Source: an uncultured Erysipelothrix sp. (GTDB taxonomy: Bacteria > Bacillota_I > Bacilli_A > Erysipelotrichales > Erysipelotrichaceae). From it: a stretch of 35,779 nucleotides of DNA. Position numbers and translations under genes: made by a program. Below are positions 16,132 through 24,229 of the stretch, one piece after another. The notes beneath the pieces are model-generated. The model ran no database searches. It saw only the letters and a list, made by a program, of their open reading frames with translations, and had not been told where the DNA came from. The stretch lies in contig CANRNG010000009.1 in assembly GCA_947631935.1 (NCBI GenBank), positions 1-35,779 of the forward strand. Reading direction: 5' to 3'. Numbering within the stretch: position 1 is the first letter of the stretch; each line of letters starts with the position of its first letter.

Positions 16132-17460
16132 TTAAATCTCCTTTTGTTTGGGGCGAATTATAAGGCCCAGCCCAATGCCCATAAATGAGAGTAAAAAGTA
16201 GACCAAAGCATTGTCTTGAGACATGCCACCATAAATCACCAAGAATGCGCCCAACGTTGCCATCACCGGCAGTAATATTTTTAGATATTTTTGGGTTTTA
16301 AATAAAATATCGATCAATCTAAAATAAAGACTCAAATAAAAGAAATACGTTAATACGATGGGAATCGCATCAATCTCAAAGCCTGAGAAATTAATAAAGC
16401 CAGATGAAATTTTAAACTGACTCAAAGCATGTAAACCCAACCAAAGCATGATCAATATAAAACATAGAATCGCTGAATTAATAGAAATATTATATTTATT
16501 ATCCAAAGTTTTAAAGTGATGGCTCATGGGTAAATCGTCTCGAATCGCCAAAGCATAGGGCATCCTAATATATCCCAAAACCAAACCATTCACTGAACCC
16601 AAAACAGAAATGATCACCGTAATATAGACGGCCTTGGTTCCAAAATCACCCAGGAAATGATTCACAATATAACCCACAGAACCATCGCCCAATGCCATGA
16701 TGGTTTCAGGACCCAAAATAAAGTTAATGCCTATAAAATACGTTAGGTAGATACATAAAATTAAAACAGGAGAGAAAATCAAGGCCAAGGGCAAGTCTCT
16801 TTTAGGGTTTTTAAGTTCATGGGCAATCGAAGGTGCGACAAACCAACCATCATACGCAAACGCACATGCTACCAATCCCGCAAAGAGCTGCGGCGACTTA
16901 TCGGTAATGGGTTGCATCGTAAAATTAACAGGATCTCCAAAAAATATACCCACTACAGACAAAAGAATGAGTGCTGTTAACTTAACGATTAAACTTAAAT
17001 TTTGAAAACGAGACGCCCACATCGTTTGAAATATATTTAATACAAAGATACCCACCAGACTCAAAATCGTAATCAGCCAAATTCTATAATCCAAGGGGTT
17101 TTGAATCCCAAACAACAAACCCACATAAATAGAAGACACAAACGCTAAGATTGCTGAAATCGCAGGAAAGTAAAAGGATACCTGAAACCACCCGGCAAGA
17201 TAGCCCCAGGCTTTACCCCAAGCCATTTCACAATACGTAATCAATCCCCCCGCTTCATTATTTCTCTTCGCATATTCACTCACACAAAGACCCCCGAAAA
17301 TAATACCCACGGCACCCACAACCCACAGTAAAACACCGCTTAAAACCGAACCTGAAGTCGCAAATAAAATATCATCTGTTTTAAAGAAGATGCCCGATCC
17401 AATTACGATGCCTGCAATCATAGAGACAGCCGTAAAAAGACCAAATTTTTCTTTTTTCAT
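16132..17460 (-). CDS. APC-family amino acid permease/exchanger
   Basis: A 442-residue transporter with about 12 hydrophobic helices. The unwound TM1 motif IVIGSGIFF (residues 18-26) and the E-x-x-G-G-L-I-x-Y motif in NNEAGGLITYCEMAWG identify the APC superfamily, closest in look to the LAT-like group that includes the SteT serine/threonine exchanger and YfnA. The substrate is unknown. It lies 41 bases downstream of the ABC-F gene and 49 bases upstream of the M20 hydrolase, all on the same strand; a link with the hydrolase is more plausible than with the ABC-F protein. Confidence 0.85.
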   Translation of the reverse strand: MKKEKFGLFTAVSMIAGIVIGSGIFFKTDDILFATSGSVLSGVLLWVVGAVGIIFGGLCVSEYAKRNNEAGGLITYCEMAWGKAWGYLAGWFQVSFYFPAISAILAFVSSIYVGLLFGIQNPLDYRIWLITILSLVGIFVLNIFQTMWASRFQNLSLIVKLTALILLSVVGIFFGDPVNFTMQPITDKSPQLFAGLVACAFAYDGWFVAPSIAHELKNPKRDLPLALIFSPVLILCIYLTYFIGINFILGPETIMALGDGSVGYIVNHFLGDFGTKAVYITVIISVLGSVNGLVLGYIRMPYALAIRDDLPMSHHFKTLDNKYNISINSAILCFILIMLWLGLHALSQFKISSGFINFSGFEIDAIPIVLTYFFYLSLYFRLIDILFKTQKYLKILLPVMATLGAFLVIYGGMSQDNALVYFLLSFMGIGLGLIIRPKQKEI

Positions 17461-17501
17461 AAGTATACCTACGTTTCTTGAAAATAATCTATTTTAGTAT
17501 A

Positions 17502-18890
17502 CTAGAATTCTGCTACTTCTAAAAGATTAAAATCATTTATTTCATAGATGCGGTTGGCCACATTATTTATAAAAGTCATATCATGGGTAACGAAAATGAC
17601 GGTTCCCATGTAATTTTTAATCAAGGATTCCAATGCTTCAATTGCGAATACATCCATATAATTCGTGGGCTCATCCAATAATAAAATATTATAGCGAGAC
17701 AAAAGTAACTTAGCCAAACGCATCTTCATGCGCTCTCCACCACTTAATACAGAAAGTTTTTTAGTGATGGCAAGCGCATCTATATTTAAAGATGCCAAAA
17801 CAGCACGAATTTCAGATATTTGGTAGATTGAATCTTCCTTCATAAACTCTATAATCGTCTGATCTAAATTTTGAATATCCTCTTGTTGTGAAAAATAACC
17901 AATCTTTGCCTTGGGAGAGATCGTAAATGTATCTTCCATAATCATCTTAAATAAAGTGGACTTACCTGAACCATTGGGACCTATAATCGCAATCTTCTCG
18001 CCCAATTTGAATTGGAAGGTGAGTTTTTTAAAGATGATACGATCTCCATATGCCTTATCCACCCCTTCACTCATAATGGGATATGGATTGTGCAATTCAA
18101 TTTCTTTAGAAAGTCTGAAATTAATGATGGGCGTTTTTGTATCTAGGGTTACATCCTCCATGTGTTCCAAACGCTTTTCAATGGATTTGGATGCTTTATG
18201 AAGAGACTTTTGTTTGCTGCCCATGGATTTTTCAAAAGCGAGCCTACCACCGCCTTTGGTGTTGTTTTTCTTAAGGCTGGCTTTATGTCTTCGCTCCATC
18301 CTGATCGCATTATCACGTTTTTTCAAAGCCGCTTGTTCCAGTCTGTTTTTCTCTTTTTGAATATTTTCATAGGCCTGTTGCTTGCTTTTTCTTTCCACAT
18401 CCTTGGCTTGAATATAATCTGAATAATTTCCCCAATATTCCACAATCTTTCCTTCTTTGAGTTCCCATATTTTGTGTACTGTCTCATCTAAAAAATTACG
18501 ATCATGACTGATCACCACGATAAAACCCGGATAGTACTTAAAGCTATCAATGAGATCTTGGATTCCATCTTGGTCCAAATGACTCGTGGGTTCATCTGCG
18601 AAAAGGCCATGGGTATGAGTGTTGATTTGTTTATTCATTTCAGCTCGGGTTATTTCCCCACCACTCAAGGTTGTATCTTTGTAATCTCGTTGTTGTGGCA
18701 TATAAGAAAAAGTCCCGAAATGCTGAGCAGATGTAGACATTAAATATTTCAGTAAAGTGGTTTTTCCACTCCCGTTTTGTCCTACAATCCCAATGCGATC
18801 ATAATCATAAATCTCCAAAGATTCGATGTCCAGTATTGTTTTATTGTGATATTCAACATAAATTTGTTGTGCTTTAACTCTTAAAGTCAT
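17502..18890 (-). CDS. Antibiotic-resistance-type ABC-F ribosome protection ATPase
   Basis: A 462-residue soluble protein with two ATPase domains and no membrane helix. NBD1 has P-loop GQNGSGKTT (37-45), Q-loop MPQQ (64-67), then LSGGE (75-79) almost at once, and Walker B LFADEPTSHLD. The very short NBD1 arm and A-D-E-P-T are hallmarks of the Vga/Lsa/VmlR branch. A charged linker of about 100 residues (KSKQQAYENIQKEKNRLEQ onward) forms the arm that reaches the peptidyl-transferase centre. NBD2 has GPNGSGKST, LSGGERMKMRLAKLLL and LLLDEPTNYMD. Such proteins displace lincosamide, streptogramin A, pleuromutilin or macrolide antibiotics; the drug range cannot be told from sequence. GGAGG precedes the ATG. 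The leader upstream carries an attenuator and a leader peptide, which supports drug-induced expression. Confidence 0.85.
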   Translation of the reverse strand: MTLRVKAQQIYVEYHNKTILDIESLEIYDYDRIGIVGQNGSGKTTLLKYLMSTSAQHFGTFSYMPQQRDYKDTTLSGGEITRAEMNKQINTHTHGLFADEPTSHLDQDGIQDLIDSFKYYPGFIVVISHDRNFLDETVHKIWELKEGKIVEYWGNYSDYIQAKDVERKSKQQAYENIQKEKNRLEQAALKKRDNAIRMERRHKASLKKNNTKGGGRLAFEKSMGSKQKSLHKASKSIEKRLEHMEDVTLDTKTPIINFRLSKEIELHNPYPIMSEGVDKAYGDRIIFKKLTFQFKLGEKIAIIGPNGSGKSTLFKMIMEDTFTISPKAKIGYFSQQEDIQNLDQTIIEFMKEDSIYQISEIRAVLASLNIDALAITKKLSVLSGGERMKMRLAKLLLSRYNILLLDEPTNYMDVFAIEALESLIKNYMGTVIFVTHDMTFINNVANRIYEINDFNLLEVAEF

Positions 18891-18913
18891 GATATTTCCT
18901 CCTTTTAAACGAC

Positions 18914-18937
18914 AAAAAAACCTATCATAAAATAGGT
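18914..18937 (-). terminator. Attenuator terminator upstream of ABC-F gene
   Basis: On the minus strand ACCTAT, a 6-base loop and ATAGGT are followed by seven T residues, 25-30 bases before the ABC-F ribosome site. It would stop transcription before the gene. Confidence 0.8.
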
Positions 18938-18974
18938 CTTGCGCGACAAAAAAAGACGCATTTTGCGATAGGTT
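18919..18974 (-). promoter_or_regulatory. Antiterminator pairing in ABC-F leader
   Basis: On the minus strand the upstream AACCTATC (18967-18974) is perfectly complementary to GATAGGTT (18919-18926), the 3' arm of the terminator. The upstream arm can therefore replace the 5' arm, giving two mutually exclusive structures. CGC-AAAA-TGCG next to the upstream arm can form a small competing hairpin. Confidence 0.65.
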
Positions 18975-18993
18975 GGATGATTCAATTAAAAGA

Positions 18994-19020
18994 TTATCTT
19001 ATTCTCATCGAGGCTACCAT
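18994..19020 (-). CDS. Leader peptide (8 residues) of ABC-F attenuator
   Basis: An ATG at 19018-19020 follows AAGGAG with five bases between and encodes MVASMRIR before a TAA. It sits about 20 bases before the antiterminator arm. In related ABC-F and erm systems, a drug-stalled ribosome on such a peptide changes the RNA fold and allows read-through. The peptide is a prediction based on position, ribosome site and context. Confidence 0.6.
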   Translation of the reverse strand: MVASMRIR

Positions 19021-19042
19021 AACGACTCCTTACTCTTATTAC

Positions 19043-19071
19043 AAAATACCATACTTTTAAATAAAAATCAA
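19043..19071 (-). promoter_or_regulatory. Promoter of ABC-F leader transcript
   Basis: On the minus strand TTGATT (19066-19071), a 17-bp spacer and TATTTT (19043-19048) with an upstream TGG (extended -10). The transcript would start close to the leader peptide ribosome site. Confidence 0.5.
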
Positions 19072-19075
19072 ACCC

Positions 19076-19104
19076 TTTTCCCTACCCGTTTATTATGCTA
19101 AAAT
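19076..19104 (+). promoter_or_regulatory. Promoter of TMEM164-type gene 1
   Basis: TGCTAAAAT (extended -10, TAAAAT at 19099-19104) with a weak TTTTCC at 17 bp, about 25 bases upstream of the start at 19130. It diverges from the ABC-F leader promoter. Confidence 0.4.
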
Positions 19105-19129
19105 ATATTTATTAAAGGGGTTTTGTATC

Positions 19130-19846
19130 ATGGTTAAATTCGGAGACTATATTACACCTTTTCACTGGGATCATTTTATTTATATCATTGCACTCCTCAT
19201 TTTAGCGCTGGCATTATTTCGATATCGTGAGGTTATTTTCAAACACCGCTATCTTGCCGCTAATATAATTTTAGTTGTCGCCATTTGTCAACAAATAATG
19301 CTTTATGGCAGTTACCTATTTTTGATGCGATTCAATCTCAGCGAATCACTGCCCTTTCAAATCAATCGCATCAGTTCTATCTTGGTAATTGTTTATCTCT
19401 TTACTAAAAATGAACAAGTTCTCAGTGTTGTCTCATATTTTGGGGCCTATGCTTGGTTTTCATTTCTATATCCAATTCGGGTCTATGGGGTACTCCACCC
19501 CATTGGTATTTCTTTTTTTGTGGGTCATGCCTTAACACTACTTTTACCCTACTTTGGCATCCTTGCATTCAATACCAGTTACTATAAAAACGGCAGAAAT
19601 TTTGCCTTCCTATATTTGATAGGTTATACCTTGCTTTGCGTCATTATCAACCCATTGGTTGATGGCAATTATTTCTATTTAAAAAACAAACCACTTGTGG
19701 GCGAGATGCAGGACTTTCCATACATAATCATCGTTTTATTACTTTCTTATGGCGGATTTTGGGTTATGGAAAAGTACTATCTTCGGGTTTCACAATACTT
19801 CATTAATAAAAATAACACCCATCCATGGGTTGAACCAAAACGATAA
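19130..19846 (+). CDS. TMEM164/YwaF-type integral membrane protein 1
   Basis: A 238-residue membrane protein with about six to seven hydrophobic helices. The segment ESLPFQINRISSILVIVYLF (residues 72-91) and the later GHALTLLLPYFGILAF match the TIGR02206/YwaF family, related to eukaryotic TMEM164. The bacterial function is not established, and lipid-linked acyl transfer is only suggested by the eukaryotic relative. AAAGGGG precedes the ATG. The next gene starts 18 bases downstream, so the two are co-transcribed. A second family member lies at 27412-28155. Confidence 0.75.
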   Translation: MVKFGDYITPFHWDHFIYIIALLILALALFRYREVIFKHRYLAANIILVVAICQQIMLYGSYLFLMRFNLSESLPFQINRISSILVIVYLFTKNEQVLSVVSYFGAYAWFSFLYPIRVYGVLHPIGISFFVGHALTLLLPYFGILAFNTSYYKNGRNFAFLYLIGYTLLCVIINPLVDGNYFYLKNKPLVGEMQDFPYIIIVLLLSYGGFWVMEKYYLRVSQYFINKNNTHPWVEPKR

Positions 19847-19864
19847 AATAGGAGCAATTATCAC

Positions 19865-20794
19865 ATGATAAAAAAAATAAATTGGGGTATCTTGGGATTG
19901 GGAAATATCGCAAAGAAATTTGCTGATGCAATTGAAGCGGTTGAGGATGCCAATCTTTATGCTGTCGCATCTCGCGACCTTAATAAATCAAAATCCTTTT
20001 CCGAAAACGTCGTTCCTTATGGATCTTATATAGAACTCTTAGAAGATTCAAAGGTGGATGCGGTTTATATTGCAGTACCCAATGTGTATCATAAAGAACT
20101 GTCTATACTCGCTTTAAATCATGGCAAGGCCGTGCTTTGTGAAAAACCTGTTACCATGAACGCAAAAGAATTAGAAGCAGTAATCACACTGGCTCAACAC
20201 AATCATTTATTCTTTATGGAAGCCATGAAAACACGGTTTTTACCAGCCATCCAAGAAGTCAAAAATAAACTCCATTTATTGGGTGAGATTACCTATATTC
20301 ATGGGGACCAAACCTTTATGTCTCAAAATGATCCAACACACCATCTTTACCAAAAGAAAATGGGTGGGGGTGCTTTAATGGATATTGGCATTTATCCCCT
20401 TTCTTTGACACAATACTTGATAGGGTATGAGCCAGAAAACTTAAGCGCCCATTTCTATTACAACGCCACTGAGGTAGATACAGGAGTCAGTATCCAAGCT
20501 AATAATCCCAATCTTCAACTCTATGCTTCCATCCAATCAAACTCACCCCGCAACTTTCTAATTGTAGGTACTAAAGGGTGGATTCAAATTCCCATGTTTT
20601 CTAATGCACAGTCCTATTTGATAAACATCAATAATGAAACCCATGAATATCGCTTTCCCCATCTTGTGAATGGTTTAGAGTATCAAATAAAAGAAGCCAC
20701 ACAGCGCATCTTAAACCAGGAAAACCAATCACCCCACATGTCTTGGGATGATTCATTAAGCGTCATGCGATGGATGGATAAGATAAAAAAATAA
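19865..20794 (+). CDS. Gfo/Idh/MocA-family NAD(P)-dependent oxidoreductase
   Basis: A 309-residue oxidoreductase. The N-terminal Rossmann fold has GILGLGNIAKKFADAI (residues 9-24). AVLCEKPVTMNAKEL carries the conserved E-K-P lysine, and GGGALMDIGIYPL is the C-terminal domain motif with the substrate-site aspartate. Family members oxidise or reduce sugars, inositol or related cyclic polyols; the closest-looking group is the dihydrodiol/xylose dehydrogenase-like type. The substrate is unknown. AGGAG precedes the ATG, and the gene ends in a strong terminator. Confidence 0.87.
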   Translation: MIKKINWGILGLGNIAKKFADAIEAVEDANLYAVASRDLNKSKSFSENVVPYGSYIELLEDSKVDAVYIAVPNVYHKELSILALNHGKAVLCEKPVTMNAKELEAVITLAQHNHLFFMEAMKTRFLPAIQEVKNKLHLLGEITYIHGDQTFMSQNDPTHHLYQKKMGGGALMDIGIYPLSLTQYLIGYEPENLSAHFYYNATEVDTGVSIQANNPNLQLYASIQSNSPRNFLIVGTKGWIQIPMFSNAQSYLININNETHEYRFPHLVNGLEYQIKEATQRILNQENQSPHMSWDDSLSVMRWMDKIKK

Positions 20795-20817
20795 GCACGA
20801 TTATGTGCTTATTTTAA
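20785..20817. terminator. Bidirectional terminator
   Basis: AAATAAGCAC, GATTAT and GTGCTTATTT form a 10-bp perfect stem with A and T runs on the two sides. It serves the oxidoreductase (plus) and the histidine kinase (minus). Confidence 0.85.
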
Positions 20818-20822
20818 TGTCA

Positions 20823-22637
20823 TTACGAACCTATGGGTAAGGTTATTTTTACTTTAAACAAATCACCATCAATTTCCAAATCAAACGTTCCGTGATGTAA
20901 TTCAACAATACTTTGGGCAATAGAAAGTCCCAACCCACTGCCTTCTGTATTTCGCGAAGCATCCCCTCGGGTGAATCGTTCTAAGAGATCTTTTGGATCC
21001 ATATTCAAGGCATCCTTAGACATATTTTTAAATGACAACAACACCTGATGATCCATCTCTTCAACATCGATATAGATACGACTGTTATCCATCGCATATT
21101 GATACGCATTCTCTAGAAGATTGTCAATCATTCTTGAAAGTTGCTGACCATCTGCCTGGATAATTAACGGTACTTGGGTTTGGTCCATGACAATATTCAA
21201 TGACTTCGTTTGCATTTTATCGGTATATTCACCCACTATTTGAGTGAGTAAAACGCCCAAATCCGTCTCTTGTTTATTGATCACAACATTTCCAGAAGAA
21301 AGTTTTGATGCATCAATCAAATCCTCTACCAAATGTTTTAAGCGATCCGATTGTCTTACCAAGACCTCAGTATATTCTTTAATTTGGGTAATATCCTCTG
21401 TCTCAGAGAGTAAGTCTATATAATTAATTATAGAAGTAAGGGGTGTTTTAATATCATGGCTGACATTGGTGATTAAATCTGTCTTCATACGCTCACTCTT
21501 CATTTGCTCTTCAACTGTCAAAGCTGAGGCATGGGACATTAAGTTTAGATTGCTACCCAATAACTTCAGTTCAGGATGTAAATTCTGAACATCAAACTTA
21601 AAATTCAAATCGCCCCGTGCCATAATTTCAGTACCTGCTTTGATGGCTTCAAAACTGTTCAAATATCTCAATAATATAAGATAGAGCAGCACATTTTTAA
21701 CCAACAGAAACATAAAGATAAAAAACAATTCTGAATAATAGGACGAGACTGCAACAATCGTAAACTCAAGGATAAATAGAAGGACGAAGAAGATGCCTGC
21801 CCTCCAAAAGAGTCGGATACCTTGGAAAGATTCTTTTATAAACCTACAGAATCGATATAAGATTGAACTTTGTTTGAGTGTCTTATGGCGGTATCTTCTT
21901 GAAAGGGTTGAGCATAAAATAAGGACCACAATAGCCAAGACCATCAGATATAGATAGACTGACCAGGTGTCATAATAGTAAAAATCACCCAATACCATCA
22001 TCGTCATCAATGTGAAGATTATCGGAATTTCCAAATAAATTTTATCAATCAATCTTAGTGGTTTTTCTGAATTCTTTAATAAATATAAACAGGTTATCAG
22101 TGTAATTACAGCCGAGATTAGAATGGGATAAACCCAAAACCTTAAGCCATAGAGAAAACCTACAGAATCGAATGTTATTTTAAACCTATCATTGTGGGTC
22201 AAGTTTTTGTCAATATTCAACTCAACGCCCATTTCAACCCCATCATCATAGGCATAAGTTACTGAAAATTTGCCTATAGGGGCTTTATTTTCATTGACAC
22301 TTACGACTTCTTTATTATCAAGATAAACATGAATGATTAAATTTGTATCTTCATATGTTTCAGTGAAATAGGCTTGAATCGCTTGTTGGGTAGAAGCGTC
22401 AAGTTCAGTCTTGGGTTCAACTCCCAGACTCGCAAGCTCATAAAATTCGCCATAAGCACGATGTCCTTCGGTATGCATTAGATGATTCAATATCGATTCT
22501 TGTACATTTTCTTTGGTTTCGATATAGGATCCGCTTACCACAAATCCATATATTAATATGCTACTAAATAGGAAGGTGAATACAGAAATCACCGTCAATC
22601 CTATCAGTAATATTTTTTTTGCAAGATTATTTTTCAT
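20823..22637 (-). CDS. Multi-TM sensor histidine kinase
   Basis: A 604-residue kinase. TM1 is near residues 9-32, followed by an extracellular domain of about 120 residues, then five or more further helices (about 160-345) and a HAMP-like linker (KAGTEIMARGDLNFKF). The HisKA box reads NVSHDIKTPLTSIINYIDLL with the phospho-accepting His. The ATPase domain has DNLLENAYQYAM and GSGLGLSIAQSIVELHHG. The layout resembles VanS-type kinases with extra membrane helices, as in Clostridia and Erysipelotrichia. The ATG at 22637 follows AAAGGTG by six bases; it overlaps the response regulator gene by 11 bases. The signal is unknown. No obvious target gene is adjacent, apart from the divergent YjdM gene upstream. 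Confidence 0.9.
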   Translation of the reverse strand: MKNNLAKKILLIGLTVISVFTFLFSSILIYGFVVSGSYIETKENVQESILNHLMHTEGHRAYGEFYELASLGVEPKTELDASTQQAIQAYFTETYEDTNLIIHVYLDNKEVVSVNENKAPIGKFSVTYAYDDGVEMGVELNIDKNLTHNDRFKITFDSVGFLYGLRFWVYPILISAVITLITCLYLLKNSEKPLRLIDKIYLEIPIIFTLMTMMVLGDFYYYDTWSVYLYLMVLAIVVLILCSTLSRRYRHKTLKQSSILYRFCRFIKESFQGIRLFWRAGIFFVLLFILEFTIVAVSSYYSELFFIFMFLLVKNVLLYLILLRYLNSFEAIKAGTEIMARGDLNFKFDVQNLHPELKLLGSNLNLMSHASALTVEEQMKSERMKTDLITNVSHDIKTPLTSIINYIDLLSETEDITQIKEYTEVLVRQSDRLKHLVEDLIDASKLSSGNVVINKQETDLGVLLTQIVGEYTDKMQTKSLNIVMDQTQVPLIIQADGQQLSRMIDNLLENAYQYAMDNSRIYIDVEEMDHQVLLSFKNMSKDALNMDPKDLLERFTRGDASRNTEGSGLGLSIAQSIVELHHGTFDLEIDGDLFKVKITLPIGS

Positions 22638-23331
22638 GCGTTTCACCTTTCTCTATCTTATACCCTTGACCCCAAACGACTTTAATGTAGCGGGGATGGG
22701 CTGGATCTATCTCAATTTTTTCTCTTAAATGGCGGATATGAACTGCAACAGAGCTTTCATAACCTAGAGCCTCTTCTTTCCAAATCGATTCATAAATTTC
22801 TGAAGGTGAAAATACATGGTTTGGATGGTTCATAAAGAGTTTGAGAATATCGTACTCCTTGGGGGTAAGTTTCACCCCTTCACCATCCACGCTGACTTGT
22901 TTTTTCTTATCATTCAATGCAATGTTTCCAATATACAATTCATCTACTTCTTTTTTTCCTTGACCCAACTCCATATAGCGACGAATTTGTGATTTCACTC
23001 TTGCAATCACCTCAACCGCATTAAAAGGTTTGGTGATATAGTCATCTGCACCGACATCCAACCCCAATATGATATCGGTATCTTCACTTTTGGCAGATAT
23101 TAAAATTATCGGAATATTGCTGGTCTCCCTAATTTTTATCATGGCAGAAATACCATCTACCTTAGGCATCATAATATCCATTAAAACACAATGAATATCA
23201 TGGTTATTCACAATTTCTACCGCTTTGTCACCATCATAGGCCTCATAAACTTGATAATTGTGTGCCGTCAAATAAATCTTTAAAGCAGAAACAATATCCT
23301 TTTCATCATCACATACCAATACGTTATACAT
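22627..23331 (-). CDS. OmpR/VanR-type response regulator
   Basis: A 234-residue regulator. The receiver domain has VCDDEKD (acidic pocket), phospho-acceptor D52 in VLMDIMMPKVDG, the conserved Ser in ILISAKSED, and the lysine in ADDYITKPF. The C-terminal winged helix has GVKLTPKEYDILKLF and SSVAVHIRHLREKIE. It pairs with the kinase encoded directly downstream with overlapping reading frames. GAGGTG precedes the ATG. Direct TTAAG repeats at its promoter suggest autoregulation. Confidence 0.92.
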   Translation of the reverse strand: MYNVLVCDDEKDIVSALKIYLTAHNYQVYEAYDGDKAVEIVNNHDIHCVLMDIMMPKVDGISAMIKIRETSNIPIILISAKSEDTDIILGLDVGADDYITKPFNAVEVIARVKSQIRRYMELGQGKKEVDELYIGNIALNDKKKQVSVDGEGVKLTPKEYDILKLFMNHPNHVFSPSEIYESIWKEEALGYESSVAVHIRHLREKIEIDPAHPRYIKVVWGQGYKIEKGETHEK

Positions 23332-23348
23332 CTTTTCACCTCATGAAT

Positions 23349-23378
23349 ATTATAATTTTAAAATCTTAAGTCTGTCTA
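23349..23378 (-). promoter_or_regulatory. Promoter of VanRS-like operon
   Basis: On the minus strand TAGACA (23373-23378, five of six), an 18-bp spacer and TATAAT (23349-23354). Confidence 0.55.
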
Positions 23379-23404
23379 TCTATGTTTCTTAAGAATCTGT
23401 TAAG
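23366..23404. promoter_or_regulatory. Phased TTAAG direct repeats, likely response-regulator site
   Basis: TTAAG occurs at 23366, 23389 and 23400 on the plus strand, with spacings of 23 and 11 bases. This fits the one-turn phasing of OmpR/PhoB-type tandem binding. The repeats overlap and lie upstream of the -35 of the regulator's own operon. Confidence 0.45.
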
Positions 23405-23413
23405 TTCATTATA

Positions 23414-23445
23414 ACAAAAAAAGCACATCATTTAGGATGTACTTC
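23414..23445 (-). terminator. Terminator of YjdM gene
   Basis: On the minus strand AGTACATC, a CTAAAT loop and GATGTGCT (one wobble pair) are followed by a T run. Confidence 0.75.
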
Positions 23446-23787
23446 TTATAACTTCTTCAGAAATTCAGACTTGAGTTTCATGGCCCCAAAACCATCTACT
23501 TTACAATCGATATCATGTCCATCAGAGGCATCATAAATCAAACGAATTCCTTTGACCTTGGTACCCCGCTTGATAGATCCTGAAGCACCACTGACTTTTA
23601 AATCTTTGATGACACTCACATCATCGCCATCACTTAATACTGTACCATTCGCATCCTTAATAACCGGAGTGTTGGCCACTGTATCGACTTCGCTCCATTC
23701 ATGGGCACACATAGGACATACAAATAAATCACGATCTTCATACGTGTATTCTGAATCACATTTTGGGCAATTGGGTAAATTTGGCAT
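23446..23787 (-). CDS. yjdM: YjdM/PhnA-type zinc-ribbon protein
   Basis: A 113-residue protein. The N-terminal zinc ribbon has CPKC and CPMC pairs (NCPKCDSEYTYEDRDLFVCPMCAHEW), followed by the SH3-like PhnA domain with SDGDDVSVIKDLKVSG, KRGTKVKGIRL and DIDCKVDGFGAMKLKSEF. This matches the family once annotated as alkylphosphonate utilisation protein PhnA (YjdM), whose real function is unclear. Two ATGs are adjacent; the one at 23787 has the better spacing to AGGAGG. It is a single-gene transcript. Confidence 0.88.
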   Translation of the reverse strand: MPNLPNCPKCDSEYTYEDRDLFVCPMCAHEWSEVDTVANTPVIKDANGTVLSDGDDVSVIKDLKVSGASGSIKRGTKVKGIRLIYDASDGHDIDCKVDGFGAMKLKSEFLKKL

Positions 23788-23857
23788 CATTTCCTCCTTA
23801 TTTGTCTTTTATATAGTGTACCATAATAAAAAAATTACACAAAAATGTAGATACTTA

Positions 23858-23891
23858 TTTACAAACAATATTATACGTTGTATAGTATTGT
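23858..23891 (+). promoter_or_regulatory. PadR-operon promoter with overlapping palindromic operator
   Basis: TTTACA (23858-23863), a 17-bp spacer and TATAGT (23881-23886) form the promoter. A 27-bp inverted repeat, ACAATA-T-TATAC, GTT, GTATA-G-TATTGT (23865-23891, one mismatched pair), covers the spacer and the -10. Binding there would block RNA polymerase, as expected for autorepression by the PadR protein encoded next. Confidence 0.65.
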
Positions 23892-23908
23892 TGTGAAAGG
23901 AGTATGAC

Positions 23909-24229
23909 ATGACATTTCAAGTTAACTCAACATTATTGGATGCGTGTGTCTTATCCATTGTAAATCAAAAAGATACATATGGTTACGAGATTACGCAAGA
24001 AATTAAGAATAAACTGTCTATTTCTGAATCGACACTTTACCCTGTTTTAAGACGGCTCCAAAAAGAAATGCTCTTAGAAACCTACGACCAAGAAGTGACA
24101 GGACGCAATCGTCGGTATTATAGAATTACTAAAGCAGGGACAGAAAAATTAAAATTTTATAAAAAAGCATGGAAAACCCATGTCGAAGATATTTCAGATA
24201 TCGTATTGAGAGGTGAAATCAATGACTAA
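23909..24229 (+). CDS. PadR-family transcriptional regulator
   Basis: A 106-residue PadR-s1 type regulator. The winged helix spans LLDACVLSIVNQKDTYGYEITQEI and SISESTLYPVLRRLQKEMLLETY (residues 9-60), followed by the wing GRNRRYYRITKAG and a short dimerisation helix. AAAGGAG precedes the ATG by six bases. It overlaps the next gene by eight bases and leads the PadR-DUF1700-DUF4097 operon, a common three-gene set in Bacillota linked to envelope stress or cell-surface change. It probably represses its own operon through the palindrome upstream. Confidence 0.9.
   Translation: MTFQVNSTLLDACVLSIVNQKDTYGYEITQEIKNKLSISESTLYPVLRRLQKEMLLETYDQEVTGRNRRYYRITKAGTEKLKFYKKAWKTHVEDISDIVLRGEIND

Noticed and set aside
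17911-18422. Two plus-strand frames opposite the ABC-F gene
   Set aside because: They mirror the conserved ATPase motifs on the other strand and have no ribosome sites.
17502-18890. Housekeeping ABC-F factor (EttA or YdiF type)
   Set aside because: The very short arm between Q-loop and LSGGE in NBD1, the A-D-E-P-T Walker B and the attenuated leader fit resistance-type ABC-F proteins better.
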